A DNA stretch of 64,000 bases from Myxococcales bacterium. Lineage in GTDB: Bacteria > Myxococcota_A > UBA9160 > UBA4427. The position numbers were made by a program, and so were the translations under genes. The stretch lies in contig JADFNE010000009.1 of assembly GCA_022563535.1 (NCBI GenBank), positions 31,149-95,148 on the forward strand, read 5' to 3'. Numbering within the stretch: position 1 is the first letter of the stretch; each line of letters opens with the position of its first letter. Below the pieces are notes generated by a model. That model was not told the DNA's origin. It did not search any database and worked only from the letters and a program-made list of their open reading frames with translations. This document shows, in pieces, positions 8,341 through 17,774 of this stretch.

Positions 8341-9252
8341 ATGGCCCTCCCCTCCGCCGAATCGCCGCAAACGCTCCCGCCCGAACTGAGGCGCAAAGAG
8401 GCGGTTCTCTTGGAGCTGCTGAGGAAAACCGGCGGGCTCGCGGTGGCATTTTCGGGTGGAGTCGATTCGAGCTACCTCGCCTACGCGGCCAAGCAGAGCC
8501 TGGGCGATAAATGTCTCGCGGTGACGGCGCTGTCTCCGTCCTATCCCAAGGTGCAGCGCGAGATGGCGGAGAAAATCGTCGCTGATTTCGACATTCCCCA
8601 TCGCTTCATCGAAGCCCATGAAATGGAGAACGAAGCATATCGCGTCAACCGCCCCGATCGCTGTTACCACTGCAAGACGGAACTATTCGACCGGATTGAC
8701 GAACTGATGGGCGAGCTCGATTTCAATACCGTCGCCTATGGGATCAATTGCGACGACACCGGAGACTTTCGCCCGGGTCACGAAGCTGCGCGCGAACACC
8801 AGGTACTGGCACCGCTCCTCGACGCAGGCCTCGGCAAGGAAGAGATTCGTGCGCTGTCGCGCAACGCCGGCTTGCCGACGGCCGAACTGCCCGCATCCGC
8901 TTGTCTGGCGTCGCGCTTACCCTACGGCACCCGGGTCACGACCGAGCGACTCAGCCAGGTAGAACAGGGCGAAGATCGCCTTCGCGCGCTCGGCTTTCGC
9001 CAAATACGATTGCGCCATCACGGCAACCTGGCACGCATTGAAGTGTCGCCAGAGGAACTTCCCAAGGCGCTCGATCCAGCGATGGCCGCCGCCATGGCAA
9101 AGGCCATCAAGAGCTTGGGTTTTCGTTTCATCGCGCTCGATCTCGAGGGCTATCGCACGGGCTCGCTAAACGAAGTCCTCAACAATCGCGACCGACTTGA
9201 TCGCGACCGACTTGATCGCGATCGCCTGGGCCCAACGGGCAGTTCGCGCTGA
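8341..9252 (+). CDS. larE: ATP-dependent sacrificial sulfur transferase LarE
   Basis: This 303-residue PP-loop protein has AFSGGVDSSYLAYAA (P-loop, about 37-51), RCYHCKTELF and PASACLASRLPYGTR. The Cys in ACLASR corresponds to the residue that gives up its sulfur in characterised LarE. LarE adds sulfur to the nickel-pincer nucleotide cofactor of lactate racemase-type enzymes. No larB, larC or larA is in the window, so its partners must be elsewhere. The C-terminal 20 residues hold repeated DRDRL units from a 15-bp tandem duplication and are probably dispensable. It is divergent from ddl. Confidence 0.88.
   Translation: MALPSAESPQTLPPELRRKEAVLLELLRKTGGLAVAFSGGVDSSYLAYAAKQSLGDKCLAVTALSPSYPKVQREMAEKIVADFDIPHRFIEAHEMENEAYRVNRPDRCYHCKTELFDRIDELMGELDFNTVAYGINCDDTGDFRPGHEAAREHQVLAPLLDAGLGKEEIRALSRNAGLPTAELPASACLASRLPYGTRVTTERLSQVEQGEDRLRALGFRQIRLRHHGNLARIEVSPEELPKALDPAMAAAMAKAIKSLGFRFIALDLEGYRTGSLNEVLNNRDRLDRDRLDRDRLGPTGSSR
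9185..9229 (+). repeat. 15-bp tandem repeat inside the larE 3' end
   Basis: The unit ATCGCGACCGACTTG occurs perfectly at 9185-9199 and 9200-9214, with a diverged third copy at 9215-9229. The unit is a multiple of three, so the frame is kept and the protein gains D-R-D-R-L repeats. Confidence 0.9.
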
Positions 9253-9270
9253 CGCGCCGAGTAGTCAACC

Positions 9271-10257
9271 ATGGATCCATTCATCGAATGCGTGGGTGAT
9301 CCCCGCGCGATGGGCCACTGCCAGGGGCTCGCACATCGAGCACTGATTCAGCAGCGCGTCGTGGCGGCGGGCGGCAAGATCGGGCGCAGTCGCTGGCCAA
9401 CCCTGCGCGCGTTGACCTCGGGTTCCGATCTGGGCCGCGGTGCCGGTCGCGAAGTGATTCGACACTACACGCATCTGGCCGAGCGCATGGCCGGAATCGC
9501 GCGCAATGCGGACGTTTCGTTTTCCTCACTGATGGAGCTCTTCAACACGAGCACCGGCGGGGCTGCACCCGACGACGAACTCGTCGCGGAGGCGGTCGCA
9601 CTGGGGGTGCGGCGAATGGAAAACGCAAAAAACGGCCCCGTGATCGTGCGGACGCTGTCCGGAGCTTCTTTTGACACCAGTCCGTGGATACTTCGCAGAA
9701 GTCGGCCAGAAGTGGGCTTTGCTTCGGCTGAGATTACCTTGCCGTGGCTCGCGACGGCAGTCGCGGGCATCAACGAGTCCGGCGTCGCAGTCGCGATCGC
9801 ACCGCGCAGCGAATCCTATGGTGGAGGGGTCACCGCCGGAGCGGTGAACGCTCGCAATGCTCCTCATGCAGTTCTCCTGGTGCAAGAGTGCCTCCAGCGT
9901 TTCGAAGATATAGAAGGTTGCCTGGACTGGTGTCGCAAGCGACCCCGGTCGGGAAACGTCAGCTTGATGATCGCGGATGCTGCGGGGCATCTGGCGCGGA
10001 TTGAAGTAGAGGGGGTCGATTGCACGATCGCCGAAATAGATGCCGACTTCGCACTAGACGGAGCACCGCCGGAAGTGGACGAAGAACTCCGCTCCCATCT
10101 TCGCGATCACCAGCAAATTGATCTCGCCGCGTTGTCCGCCATTGGAGAATCGGTGGATCAACTGGCGGTGTGGCTCGAGCCGATTCGCCGCAAGCTTACG
10201 ATTCGATCGATCGGTGATGTCGAAAGCGCCGGAAAGGCGATCGAGATCGCGGTCTAG
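9271..10257 (+). CDS. Acyl-CoA:6-APA acyltransferase-like (peptidase C45) Ntn-hydrolase relative
   Basis: This 328-residue protein resembles the C45/AAT family. It has an N-terminal segment with GHCQG, then LMELFNTSTGG and a central AVAGINESGVAVAIAPRS block. A C-terminal block HAVLLVQECLQRFEDIEGCL is followed by GNVSLMIADAAGHLARIEVE, as in AAT domains. The family cleaves itself before a Gly-Cys to expose a nucleophilic Cys. Here the matching place appears to read TSTGGAAPDD, with no Cys. It may be inactive, use another residue, or be a distant member. It sits 18 nt after larE on the same strand; no functional link is known. Confidence 0.6.
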   Translation: MDPFIECVGDPRAMGHCQGLAHRALIQQRVVAAGGKIGRSRWPTLRALTSGSDLGRGAGREVIRHYTHLAERMAGIARNADVSFSSLMELFNTSTGGAAPDDELVAEAVALGVRRMENAKNGPVIVRTLSGASFDTSPWILRRSRPEVGFASAEITLPWLATAVAGINESGVAVAIAPRSESYGGGVTAGAVNARNAPHAVLLVQECLQRFEDIEGCLDWCRKRPRSGNVSLMIADAAGHLARIEVEGVDCTIAEIDADFALDGAPPEVDEELRSHLRDHQQIDLAALSAIGESVDQLAVWLEPIRRKLTIRSIGDVESAGKAIEIAV

Positions 10258-10265
10258 CAGCCCTG

Positions 10266-11537
10266 TTAGCCCGGAGAGCTTTGCCCAGCGTCCCGCCGGT
10301 AGCGCTGTCGCTCTGCGTTGAGCGCCTGAAGCGTGAAAACCAACCCCGTGGCGAGAAAAAACAAGTTTGCGGTGTTGCGCGCCGCGATCAGCCAGCCCGG
10401 CCAGTCGGGTTTGCCAACGAAGTCCCATGTCCCCAACAGAAATGCGTCACCGCAAAGCCACGCATAGGCACCGTAGATATAGACGGTCGCGAACAGCGAT
10501 GCAGAAACCGCCAACCATCTGCTGGAAAGCAGCCAGAACGGAATCGACCAGGCGAGATACTGAAACGCCCAAAAATTCGTGAGTCCGTAGAAGAGTGCGA
10601 AGCTAGCCGCCACGCTCGTTGCCAGGGCAACGGGTTTGCGCTCGTTTCGCCGCAACCAGCCCAACAAAACGATCGGCGCGATGCAGATTGCGCTGTTGTA
10701 GTCGAGCGAGGCCTGGGTGAAGTCGACGAACGGGAGACGCAGGGCTGCTGGAAGTGACCCGACGTCGGGATAGAGATTGAGGAGTCCCCAGGTCGTGATG
10801 CCGCTGCCCGTGTGGATGCGAAGTCCGGGATAGAGGAGCACCGCATCGATTACCGCCTGGGCGTTCATCAACAGGGCGGGTCCGTATCCGATCAATGCAA
10901 CGGCGCCACCCGCGAGACAGAATCGCAAACGTTCCCGCAGGTCCGGCAAGGCAAAGAAAAAGACGGGGGCGGCGAGAATGCCGGGGATCTTGAACCAGAG
11001 GCAGAGTCCAAGAGCTGCCCCTGCCCACAGGCCCTGGTTCCTCGATACCAGCAGAGTCGTCGCGAGAAGAAAAAACGCGATGGAGCTGTCGGTGTTGCCA
11101 TGATACGAGGAGTAGATGATGGCCAGCGGGTGCAGCCAGTAGGCCGCGGCGACCCATCGCGCATGAGGAGTTCCGGCGAGCAGGCGAAGGATCAACCACA
11201 CACTCGCGAGATCGAACAATGAAAAGGGAAGTCTCAGGAGGGCCGCGAAGGAAATGCCCGTCGCGTCTGCAATATTGGCAAGCGTCGCGACCAGCCACGC
11301 CGCGGGTGGCGGGTGATTGAAAATCAACGCCCCACCCTGGTAGTAAGAAATCAGGCCCTGCTTTGCGAGTGCGATGGTGTGGAGGTGCCAGATGTCGACA
11401 TCGAGAGTCCCGGATGTCGAGAAGGTGAAGAAGAGTCGCAAGGCCATACCGACCGCGATGGCCGCGAAGAACCAGTATGAACCGTAACCCCGGCGAATGA
11501 CGTGATCGGAACGCTTCGCCTTTGAATCCCGGGACAT
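10266..11537 (-). CDS. Multi-pass membrane glycosyltransferase, mannosyltransferase/GT87-like
   Basis: This 423-residue integral membrane protein has about 10 hydrophobic segments. An acidic motif GTLDVDIWHLHTIAL follows the first segment, and FNHPPPAAW lies in the next periplasmic loop. These match polyprenyl-phosphate-sugar-dependent GT-C mannosyltransferases, where the first-loop Asp is catalytic. It should transfer a lipid-linked sugar outside the membrane onto an envelope glycan or lipid. I chose ATG 11537; a TTG at 11570 overlaps the helicase stop (TTGA) and would add 11 residues by coupling. It is probably co-transcribed with the upstream helicase. Confidence 0.7.
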   Translation of the reverse strand: MSRDSKAKRSDHVIRRGYGSYWFFAAIAVGMALRLFFTFSTSGTLDVDIWHLHTIALAKQGLISYYQGGALIFNHPPPAAWLVATLANIADATGISFAALLRLPFSLFDLASVWLILRLLAGTPHARWVAAAYWLHPLAIIYSSYHGNTDSSIAFFLLATTLLVSRNQGLWAGAALGLCLWFKIPGILAAPVFFFALPDLRERLRFCLAGGAVALIGYGPALLMNAQAVIDAVLLYPGLRIHTGSGITTWGLLNLYPDVGSLPAALRLPFVDFTQASLDYNSAICIAPIVLLGWLRRNERKPVALATSVAASFALFYGLTNFWAFQYLAWSIPFWLLSSRWLAVSASLFATVYIYGAYAWLCGDAFLLGTWDFVGKPDWPGWLIAARNTANLFFLATGLVFTLQALNAERQRYRRDAGQSSPG

Positions 11538-11566
11538 TCCGTTTGGGTCGTCGCGGGTCGGCGAAC

Positions 11567-13075
11567 TCAACGTGGGCGTCTACCGCGGCCACCTCCGGGT
11601 TTTCGTCCGCGACCGCCGCCACCACCGGAACGCCCGCGCCCGCCGCCTGAACCCGAGCGCCCGCGCCCGCCGCCCCGGGAGCCATTGCGCTGTTCGCGTG
11701 AGTCTGCGTTCGCTCCGGCTTCGTCGCCCTGCTCGCTTGCTTTGGGTTCAGTCACCGTCGTTTCGGGTCGGTGATCCGCCAGATATGCAGCGAGGATGCC
11801 CGCAAGATCTCGCCGACCCTCGTGGCTGTCCGCCAGAGTTTCGACGACGGGAATGAGACGATCGATTTGATCGGTGACCACTTCGGCCGGGAGCGCGCGC
11901 ATCTCGTGCTCGACCTTGACCTTCAAGCGCTCGGCAATTCGATCGCGCATGTCTTTTTCGCTCGGAACCTTGCGCTCGGTAATCTTGATCTTGTTCACGT
12001 TCTGCATGTGCTTGAAGTTGCCGATGTCGAGCCCCGAGACCAGAGAGATCGCCACGCCACTCTTGCCTGCGCGTCCAGTGCGGCCGGTTCGGTGAACGTA
12101 GACTTCGGGAGAATCGGATGCTGAATAACTGATCACATGAGAGAGATTGCTGATGTCGATGCCCCGGGCAGCGACGTCAGTGGCGATGAGAAAACGCAGT
12201 TCGCCCCTCTTGATGCTGTTGATCGCCGCTTCTCTGGCCACCTGAGTCAGGTCGCCGGAAATCTGATCGGCGTCGATGTTGCGCCTTTGCAGGTAGCTGG
12301 TGACGTAGCGGACGTCCGCCTTGGTGTTGCAGAAGATGATTGCACTCTCGGGGTCCTCGTATTCGATAATGCGCAGCAACGTGGCTTCTTTGTTGGAAGC
12401 GGTGCAGACATAGTAAATGTGCTCGATCTGCTGGGGGGAGAGATCTTCTCCCTCGAGGGCCAGGAACTCGGCATCGTTTTGGAAGAAGCGGGAAAGCGAC
12501 CTCACCTTCTCTGGAATGGTCGCGGAGAAGAGATGGGTTTTTCTGTTTTCCGGCAGATGCGAGGCAATTTCCCTCATGTCCGGCCAAAAGCCTAGGGACA
12601 GCATTTCGTCGGCTTCGTCGAGGATCAGCACCTGAAGCTCGGAAAAGTCGATCCGCCCATTGCCGAGATGATCGAGGATACGCCCGGGCGTTCCCACGAT
12701 GATGTGTGCTCCCGCCTGCAACCCCTCGTTTTGCGGTCCGTATCCGACACCGCCGTAGATGGCGAGGCAACGCACTCCGCGGTACTTGCCGATCGCCGCC
12801 GTATCTTGAGCGACCTGGATGGCGAGCTCGCGGGTGGGGAGCATGATCAGCGCCTGGGTGGCCTTTGATTCAGTGTCGATGGCCTCGCAGATCGGAACTG
12901 CGAAAGCGCCCGTCTTGCCGCTGCCGGTGAACGCCTTCACGATCAGGTCGCCGCCCGATTGCATGAGCGGGATGGCCTTTTCCTGAACAGGCATCGGTTC
13001 GGTCCAACCCAGCTCGGCGATCGCGCGCTGAATGTCTTTGGAGAGACCCTTGAAAACGTCGGATTTGCTTGTCAT
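11567..13075 (-). CDS. DEAD-box ATP-dependent RNA helicase with RGG-type tail
   Basis: This 502-residue helicase has the motifs in order: Q motif (GWTEPMPVQEKAIP), motif I KAFTGSGKTG, PTRELA, GTPGR, DEAD (VLILDEADEML), SAT (LFSATIPE), then domain 2 with ATDVAARGID and HRTGRTGRAGKSG. A segment near 360-440 matches the CsdA/DeaD-type extension. The last 45 residues are Gly/Arg repeats (GRGRSG, GGRGRR) suited to nonspecific RNA binding. Such enzymes act in ribosome assembly, cold adaptation and mRNA turnover. It is divergent from gatCAB. Confidence 0.92.
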   Translation of the reverse strand: MTSKSDVFKGLSKDIQRAIAELGWTEPMPVQEKAIPLMQSGGDLIVKAFTGSGKTGAFAVPICEAIDTESKATQALIMLPTRELAIQVAQDTAAIGKYRGVRCLAIYGGVGYGPQNEGLQAGAHIIVGTPGRILDHLGNGRIDFSELQVLILDEADEMLSLGFWPDMREIASHLPENRKTHLFSATIPEKVRSLSRFFQNDAEFLALEGEDLSPQQIEHIYYVCTASNKEATLLRIIEYEDPESAIIFCNTKADVRYVTSYLQRRNIDADQISGDLTQVAREAAINSIKRGELRFLIATDVAARGIDISNLSHVISYSASDSPEVYVHRTGRTGRAGKSGVAISLVSGLDIGNFKHMQNVNKIKITERKVPSEKDMRDRIAERLKVKVEHEMRALPAEVVTDQIDRLIPVVETLADSHEGRRDLAGILAAYLADHRPETTVTEPKASEQGDEAGANADSREQRNGSRGGGRGRSGSGGGRGRSGGGGGRGRKPGGGRGRRPR

Positions 13076-13200
13076 TTCGGGCCGAGCCTATCCTTCGCCG
13101 GTATTCACCGCAATGGCGCCATACGCGAGCGCTCTCCAATCTGTCGCCCCGCGCTGCTCCGCCTGAGACTTGTCGCTGAATGCGGGCTAGCCTGCTCGCC

Positions 13201-13503
13201 ATGTCCCGAATTGACGCCGATACGATCCAGTACATCGCCAAACTGGCCCGGCTTTCTCTCGACACCGACGAAGTTGCACAGATGACTGCGGATCTGGACC
13301 GCGTTCTCGAATACGTCGCAACCCTCGAAGAACTCGATACCGACGGGATCACGCCCACCGCCCATGCGATCGCCCTCGAAACGCCCCTGCGAAACGACGA
13401 AGCCGTCGGCGGTATGGATCCCGAGTTGGCCGTATCGAACGCCCCGGTTGCCGCTGGAACTGCCTTCTCAGTGCCCAAGGTCCTCGACGGAGAAGCGGTC
13501 TGA
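13201..13503 (+). CDS. gatC: Asp-tRNA(Asn)/Glu-tRNA(Gln) amidotransferase subunit C
   Basis: This 100-residue stabilising subunit of the GatCAB amidotransferase converts misacylated Glu-tRNA(Gln) or Asp-tRNA(Asn) to the amide form. It shows the family pattern: IAKLARLSLDTDEV at the start, LDRVLEYVATLEELDTDGI in the middle, and LRNDEAVGGMDPELAVSNAP at the end. ATG 13201 gives the usual N-terminus (MSRIDADTIQYIAKLARL). Its stop TGA overlaps the gatA ATG by one base, so the genes are translationally coupled. Confidence 0.95.
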   Translation: MSRIDADTIQYIAKLARLSLDTDEVAQMTADLDRVLEYVATLEELDTDGITPTAHAIALETPLRNDEAVGGMDPELAVSNAPVAAGTAFSVPKVLDGEAV

Positions 13504-14969
13504 TGGACCCCGCAAGCGCCGGCCTCGCCGAACAGCGCGACTTGCTCGCCCAGGGAAGTTGCTCCTCCCTCGAACTCGTCGATTCAGCCATCGAACGAAG
13601 CGAAAGGTTCGATGCCCGGTTGTCTGCCGTAGTCGCACTGCGGGCCGATGCGGCGCGACGGGAAGCTGGCGAATCCGACGCGCGCCGAATTGCCGGCGAG
13701 TTGCGTTCGCCCCTCGATGGCCTGCCAATTTTGCTGAAGGACAACATGGTTCAGCGGGGCGAACTCACGACCTGCGCCTCGCGCATTCTCGAGGGATATG
13801 TCTCCCCGTTCGACTCGACGGTCGTCGAACGTCTTCAAGCTGCGGGCGCCATCTTGCTCGGCCGCACGAACATGGACGAGTTCGCCATGGGATCGTCGAC
13901 GGAAAATTCGATCTACGGTCCCGCGCGAAACCCGTGGGACCTCGAGCGAACCTGCGGAGGTTCTTCGGGAGGTTCGGCAGCAGCCGTGGCCAGTGGCATT
14001 GTGGCGGGGGCGCTCGGCAGCGATACCGGCGGATCGATTCGCCAGCCCGCCGGTTTTTGTGGTGTCACCGGCATCAAGCCGACGTATGGACGCGTATCGC
14101 GTTGGGGGCTCGTGGCATTTGCCTCCAGCCTGGATCAAATTGGCTGCTTTACACGATCTGCGGCGGACGCTGCGCTGTTGCTGCAGATCATCGCCGGACA
14201 CGACGCCAGAGACTCGACATCGATTCCCGAACCCGTGCCCGATTACAGCGCCGGGCTCACCGGTGAACTCGCGGGGCTCACGGTCGGACTGCCGAAGGAG
14301 TACTTCGAAACCTCGGGCGGCGATCCCGGGGTTCTCGACTGCGTTCGCAGCGGAGTCGCCGAACTCGAGGCCGCCGGGGCGAAGGTCGTCGAAGTCACGC
14401 TTCCCCACACGCGCTACGGGGTGTCGGCCTACTACCTGATCGCAACCGCGGAAGCGTCGAGCAACCTCGCGCGCTTCGACGGTGCACGCTACGGCCGCAG
14501 GGCCGAGGGCGTGACCGAACTCAATGAAATGTACGAACGCTCGCGCTCTGAAGGCTTCGGAGCTGAAGTCAAGCGCCGCATCATGCTTGGCACATATGTG
14601 CTCTCTGCTGGCTACTTCGACGCCTACTACAAAAAGGCGCAGCAAGTGAGAACACTGTTGCGCGATGACTTCGACGCCGCGTTTTCGCAATGCGACGTGA
14701 TCGCCACTCCGACCAGTCCAGAGATCGCGTTTCCCCTTGGCGCGAAGAGCCATGATCCGGTTGGCATGTTTCTATCCGACATCTATACGGTTTCGGCCAA
14801 TCTCGCCGGGATTCCGGGGATCTCGGTTCCCTGCGGCGCCAAAGCCGGGATGCCTGTCGGTCTACAACTGCTCGGACGTGTGCTCGACGAACAGACCCTG
14901 CTGAGGGTTGCAGACGGTTTCCAGCGTCGAACCGATTATCACCTGGCGCGACCGAAGGATTTCGCATGA
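13503..14969 (+). CDS. gatA: Asp/Glu-tRNA amidotransferase subunit A
   Basis: This 488-residue amidase-signature enzyme releases ammonia from glutamine or asparagine for GatB. The Ser-cisSer-Lys triad is visible: Lys in ILLKDNM (about 80), CGGSSGGSAAAVASG near 155-170, and GSDTGGSIRQPA near 177. GIKPTYGRVSRWGLVAFASSL follows, as in bacterial GatA. It is second in gatCAB, overlaps gatC by 1 nt, and its stop overlaps the gatB start as ATGA. Confidence 0.97.
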   Translation: MDPASAGLAEQRDLLAQGSCSSLELVDSAIERSERFDARLSAVVALRADAARREAGESDARRIAGELRSPLDGLPILLKDNMVQRGELTTCASRILEGYVSPFDSTVVERLQAAGAILLGRTNMDEFAMGSSTENSIYGPARNPWDLERTCGGSSGGSAAAVASGIVAGALGSDTGGSIRQPAGFCGVTGIKPTYGRVSRWGLVAFASSLDQIGCFTRSAADAALLLQIIAGHDARDSTSIPEPVPDYSAGLTGELAGLTVGLPKEYFETSGGDPGVLDCVRSGVAELEAAGAKVVEVTLPHTRYGVSAYYLIATAEASSNLARFDGARYGRRAEGVTELNEMYERSRSEGFGAEVKRRIMLGTYVLSAGYFDAYYKKAQQVRTLLRDDFDAAFSQCDVIATPTSPEIAFPLGAKSHDPVGMFLSDIYTVSANLAGIPGISVPCGAKAGMPVGLQLLGRVLDEQTLLRVADGFQRRTDYHLARPKDFA

Positions 14970-16441
14970 GCGACAACCTCTACCGGGGATACGAAGTCGT
15001 GATCGGTCTCGAGGTGCACACGCATCTGCGAACCCAGTCCAAACTCTTCAGCCCGGCGCCGGTTCGCTACGGAGACGAACCCAACGTCAACACCCACCCG
15101 ATCGATCTCGCGCTACCCGGGGTGCTCCCGGTGCTCAATCGCGCTGTCATCAACCTCGCGATTCGCCTGGGGTTGGCCACCAACAGCACGATCAACCACC
15201 GTTCGGTGTTCTCGCGCAAGAACTACTTCTATCCCGATCTTCCAAAGGGCTATCAAATTTCTCAATACGACGAGCCCACGGTGAGTGGCGGTTGGCTCGA
15301 AATCGAAGTTCCGGAACCCGGCGGCAAGCGGGGTGCGGTGCAAAAGAAGCGCATCGGCATTACCCGTGCTCACCTCGAAGAAGACGCGGGCAAATCGATC
15401 CACGACTCGGCGCTGGCCGGCACCGAGACTCTGGTGGATCTCAATCGCGCGGGGGTCCCGCTGCTCGAAATCGTCTCCGAGCCCGACCTGCGGTCGGCTG
15501 CAGACGCCAGCGCGTACCTGAAGAAACTCCGCGCGATCCTGCGCTACATCGGTGTTTCGGACGCTGACATGGAAAAGGGGCAATTTCGCTGCGACGCAAA
15601 CGTTTCGCTGCGCAGACCGGGCAAAGAGTTCGGCACGCGAACCGAGACCAAGAATCTCAACTCGTTTGCGTACGTCGAAGCCGCAATCGAAGCCGAGATT
15701 GAACGACAGGCAGAGTTGCTCGACGACGGTGAACAAGTGGTTCAGGCCACCATGTCGTTCGATCCAGGGACCGGTCGAACCGCCGTGATGCGCTTGAAAG
15801 AAAACGCGGACGATTACCGTTACTTCGACGATCCAGATTTGATCCCGCTCTTGATCTCCGAGGAAGAAATTGAAGCCGTGCGCAAAACCATGCCCGAGCT
15901 TCCAGACGCGAAACGGGACCGCTTCGAACGCGATCACGGACTCTCGCGAGCGGACGCCACCACCCTGATTGCTTCGATTGCCCTCGCGCAGTTCTTTGAG
16001 GACACGATCGCGATTTTCAATCAACCCAAAACCGTGGCGAACTGGATCATGCGCGATGTGCTGCAGTTCCTTCGGGAGAAGACTCTCGACATCGAAGATC
16101 TCACTTTGACGCCCCAACACCTCGCGGCGCTGGTGAGTCTGGTCGATTCGGGTCGGCTCACAGTCACAAGCGGCCGAGAAATCTTTGTCGAGCTTGCAGA
16201 GTCGGGGGGAGACCCCGAGGCGATCATGCGGGAGCGCGGTCTCGAAGCGGTGCAGGACACCGGATTGATCGAAGGACTGGTAACGGAAGTGATCTCCAAC
16301 AATCCCGATTCAGTGGCTTCGTATCGCGAAGGCGACGCCAAGGTGTTGAACTTCTTGATGGGCCAGGTCATGAAGGCCACCAAGGGCAAGGCGAGCCCTG
16401 CAGAGGTCAAGAGCATTCTCGAACGAGAACTACAAAATTAG
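14966..16441 (+). CDS. gatB: Asp/Glu-tRNA amidotransferase subunit B
   Basis: This 491-residue kinase/tRNA-binding subunit phosphorylates the misacylated aminoacyl group and adds the ammonia from GatA. The N-terminus has [16 protein letters not shown], followed by [20 protein letters not shown] and the Cys-free catalytic cradle. The C-terminal YqeY-like domain (about 330-490) ends in a typical [13 protein letters not shown]. The ATGA overlap with gatA indicates coupling. Because the operon is complete, this organism probably lacks GlnRS and/or AsnRS, or makes one amide tRNA indirectly. Confidence 0.97.
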   Translation: MSDNLYRGYEVVIGLEVHTHLRTQSKLFSPAPVRYGDEPNVNTHPIDLALPGVLPVLNRAVINLAIRLGLATNSTINHRSVFSRKNYFYPDLPKGYQISQYDEPTVSGGWLEIEVPEPGGKRGAVQKKRIGITRAHLEEDAGKSIHDSALAGTETLVDLNRAGVPLLEIVSEPDLRSAADASAYLKKLRAILRYIGVSDADMEKGQFRCDANVSLRRPGKEFGTRTETKNLNSFAYVEAAIEAEIERQAELLDDGEQVVQATMSFDPGTGRTAVMRLKENADDYRYFDDPDLIPLLISEEEIEAVRKTMPELPDAKRDRFERDHGLSRADATTLIASIALAQFFEDTIAIFNQPKTVANWIMRDVLQFLREKTLDIEDLTLTPQHLAALVSLVDSGRLTVTSGREIFVELAESGGDPEAIMRERGLEAVQDTGLIEGLVTEVISNNPDSVASYREGDAKVLNFLMGQVMKATKGKASPAEVKSILERELQN

Positions 16442-16521
16442 GCACAACTTTTTTAATTTCGAGCCCAAGAGTAAACTTCCCGAATCGCGTGCCATCCAGT
16501 CGCAGTTCCCTCGGAGATCCG

Positions 16522-17598
16522 ATGACGGTTGAGACACAGAGTTGGTTTACATTGCGTTGGAGTGACGACGCGGTGTTGATGCTCGATCAGCGCCAACTCC
16601 CAGAAGAAGAGGTCTATCTGACCCTTCGCAGTCTCGAAGAAATCGCGCAGGCGATCGAAAACCTGGTGATTCGCGGGGCGCCGGCGATCGGTTGTGCGGC
16701 GGCGATGGGGATTGCCCGGGCCGCGGTCACGAGTGAAGCCACCCGCGTCGATGCCCTGGTAGATGATCTAGAGCGCGCCAGCGAGCGCCTCGCCCGCACC
16801 CGCCCAACTGCCGTGAACTTGTTCTGGGCGCTGGGAAGAATGAGCGAAGTCTGGAAGTCGAGCGCCGCCGAAAGTACCGCCGATCGCGGCGAGCAGGATG
16901 TCGAACGCATCCGGGCGGCGTTGATTCAGGAAGCCCAATTCATCCATGACGACGACATCAGGACGTGTCGCGCGATCGGAAGCGCGGGACTCGAGTTGGT
17001 TCCCCCCGGCAGCAGAATCCTCACCCATTGCAATGCCGGAGCCCTCGCCACTGCGGGTTACGGAACTGCGCTCGGACTCGTGCGTGCGGCGGTCGAGGCC
17101 GGTCGCAACGTGAGTGTGATCGCCGACGAAACCCGCCCGTACTTGCAGGGCGCGCGCCTCACCGCCTGGGAACTGCAGCGCGATCATGTTCCCGTCACGG
17201 TCATCACCGACAGCATGTCGGGGTATCTCATGCAACAGGGCAAGATCGACCTGGTTGTCGTGGGCGCCGACCGCATCGCCGCCAATGGAGATGTGGCGAA
17301 CAAGATTGGAACCTACGCGGTGGCGGTCCTGGCGAAGGCTCACCAGATTCCCTTTTACGTTGCCGCGCCGGTCAACACCGTGGACCTGGCGACGCCGGAC
17401 GGAGCTGCGATTCCAATTGAAGAGCGCGGACGAGCTGAAGTCGCCGAACTTGCGGGTCGCACGCTCGTGCCGAAGGGCGTACCGGTGCGCCACCCGGCGT
17501 TCGACATCACCCCGGCGGAGTTGGTGACCGCCATCGTCACCGAACGGGGCATCCATCGCCCCCCGTATTCGGCTTCCCTGGCTGCCCTGGCCATCTGA
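16522..17598 (+). CDS. mtnA: S-methyl-5-thioribose-1-phosphate isomerase
   Basis: This 358-residue enzyme of the eIF2B-related family converts methylthioribose-1-phosphate to methylthioribulose-1-phosphate in methionine salvage. It shows [33 protein letters not shown] with the catalytic Cys, and [19 protein letters not shown] with the catalytic Asp. ATG 16522 is preceded by GGAG at 6 nt. It follows gatB by 80 nt. No other mtn gene is in the window, although ahcY elsewhere handles another S-adenosylmethionine by-product. Confidence 0.93.
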   Translation: MTVETQSWFTLRWSDDAVLMLDQRQLPEEEVYLTLRSLEEIAQAIENLVIRGAPAIGCAAAMGIARAAVTSEATRVDALVDDLERASERLARTRPTAVNLFWALGRMSEVWKSSAAESTADRGEQDVERIRAALIQEAQFIHDDDIRTCRAIGSAGLELVPPGSRILTHCNAGALATAGYGTALGLVRAAVEAGRNVSVIADETRPYLQGARLTAWELQRDHVPVTVITDSMSGYLMQQGKIDLVVVGADRIAANGDVANKIGTYAVAVLAKAHQIPFYVAAPVNTVDLATPDGAAIPIEERGRAEVAELAGRTLVPKGVPVRHPAFDITPAELVTAIVTERGIHRPPYSASLAALAI

Positions 17599-17633
17599 CC
17601 CGCCCCCCGGCGAGTGTGTGGCGCGATCAAGAA

Positions 17634-17649
17634 TGTGACCGCCGTCACA
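17634..17649 (+). promoter_or_regulatory. CRP/FNR-family type palindrome (TGTGA-N6-TCACA)
   Basis: TGTGACCGCCGTCACA is an exact match to the CRP-family consensus TGTGA-N6-TCACA. GAATAG at 17671-17676 could be a -10 element. With +1 near 17683 the palindrome centre would be at about -41.5, as in class II CRP activation. It lies between mtnA and the REC-DUF4388 gene and most likely serves the latter. Confidence 0.45.
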
Positions 17650-17709
17650 AAGTTTTACTTCTTCGGAACCGAATAGGGGTGACAATCCCACATATCAAGC
17701 GCGTGCAAC

Positions 17710-17726
17710 TGCCTAATTTGTAGGCA
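17710..17726 (+). promoter_or_regulatory. Leader dyad TGCCTA-N5-TAGGCA
   Basis: A perfect 6-bp inverted repeat sits 48 nt upstream of the ATG at 17775. It could be an operator or a short RNA hairpin. No T-tract follows, so it is not a terminator. Confidence 0.35.
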
Positions 17727-17774
17727 ATTTATTGCGTATTGCGACGATAGGCTCGTCCGAAGAAGAGGAAGCAG

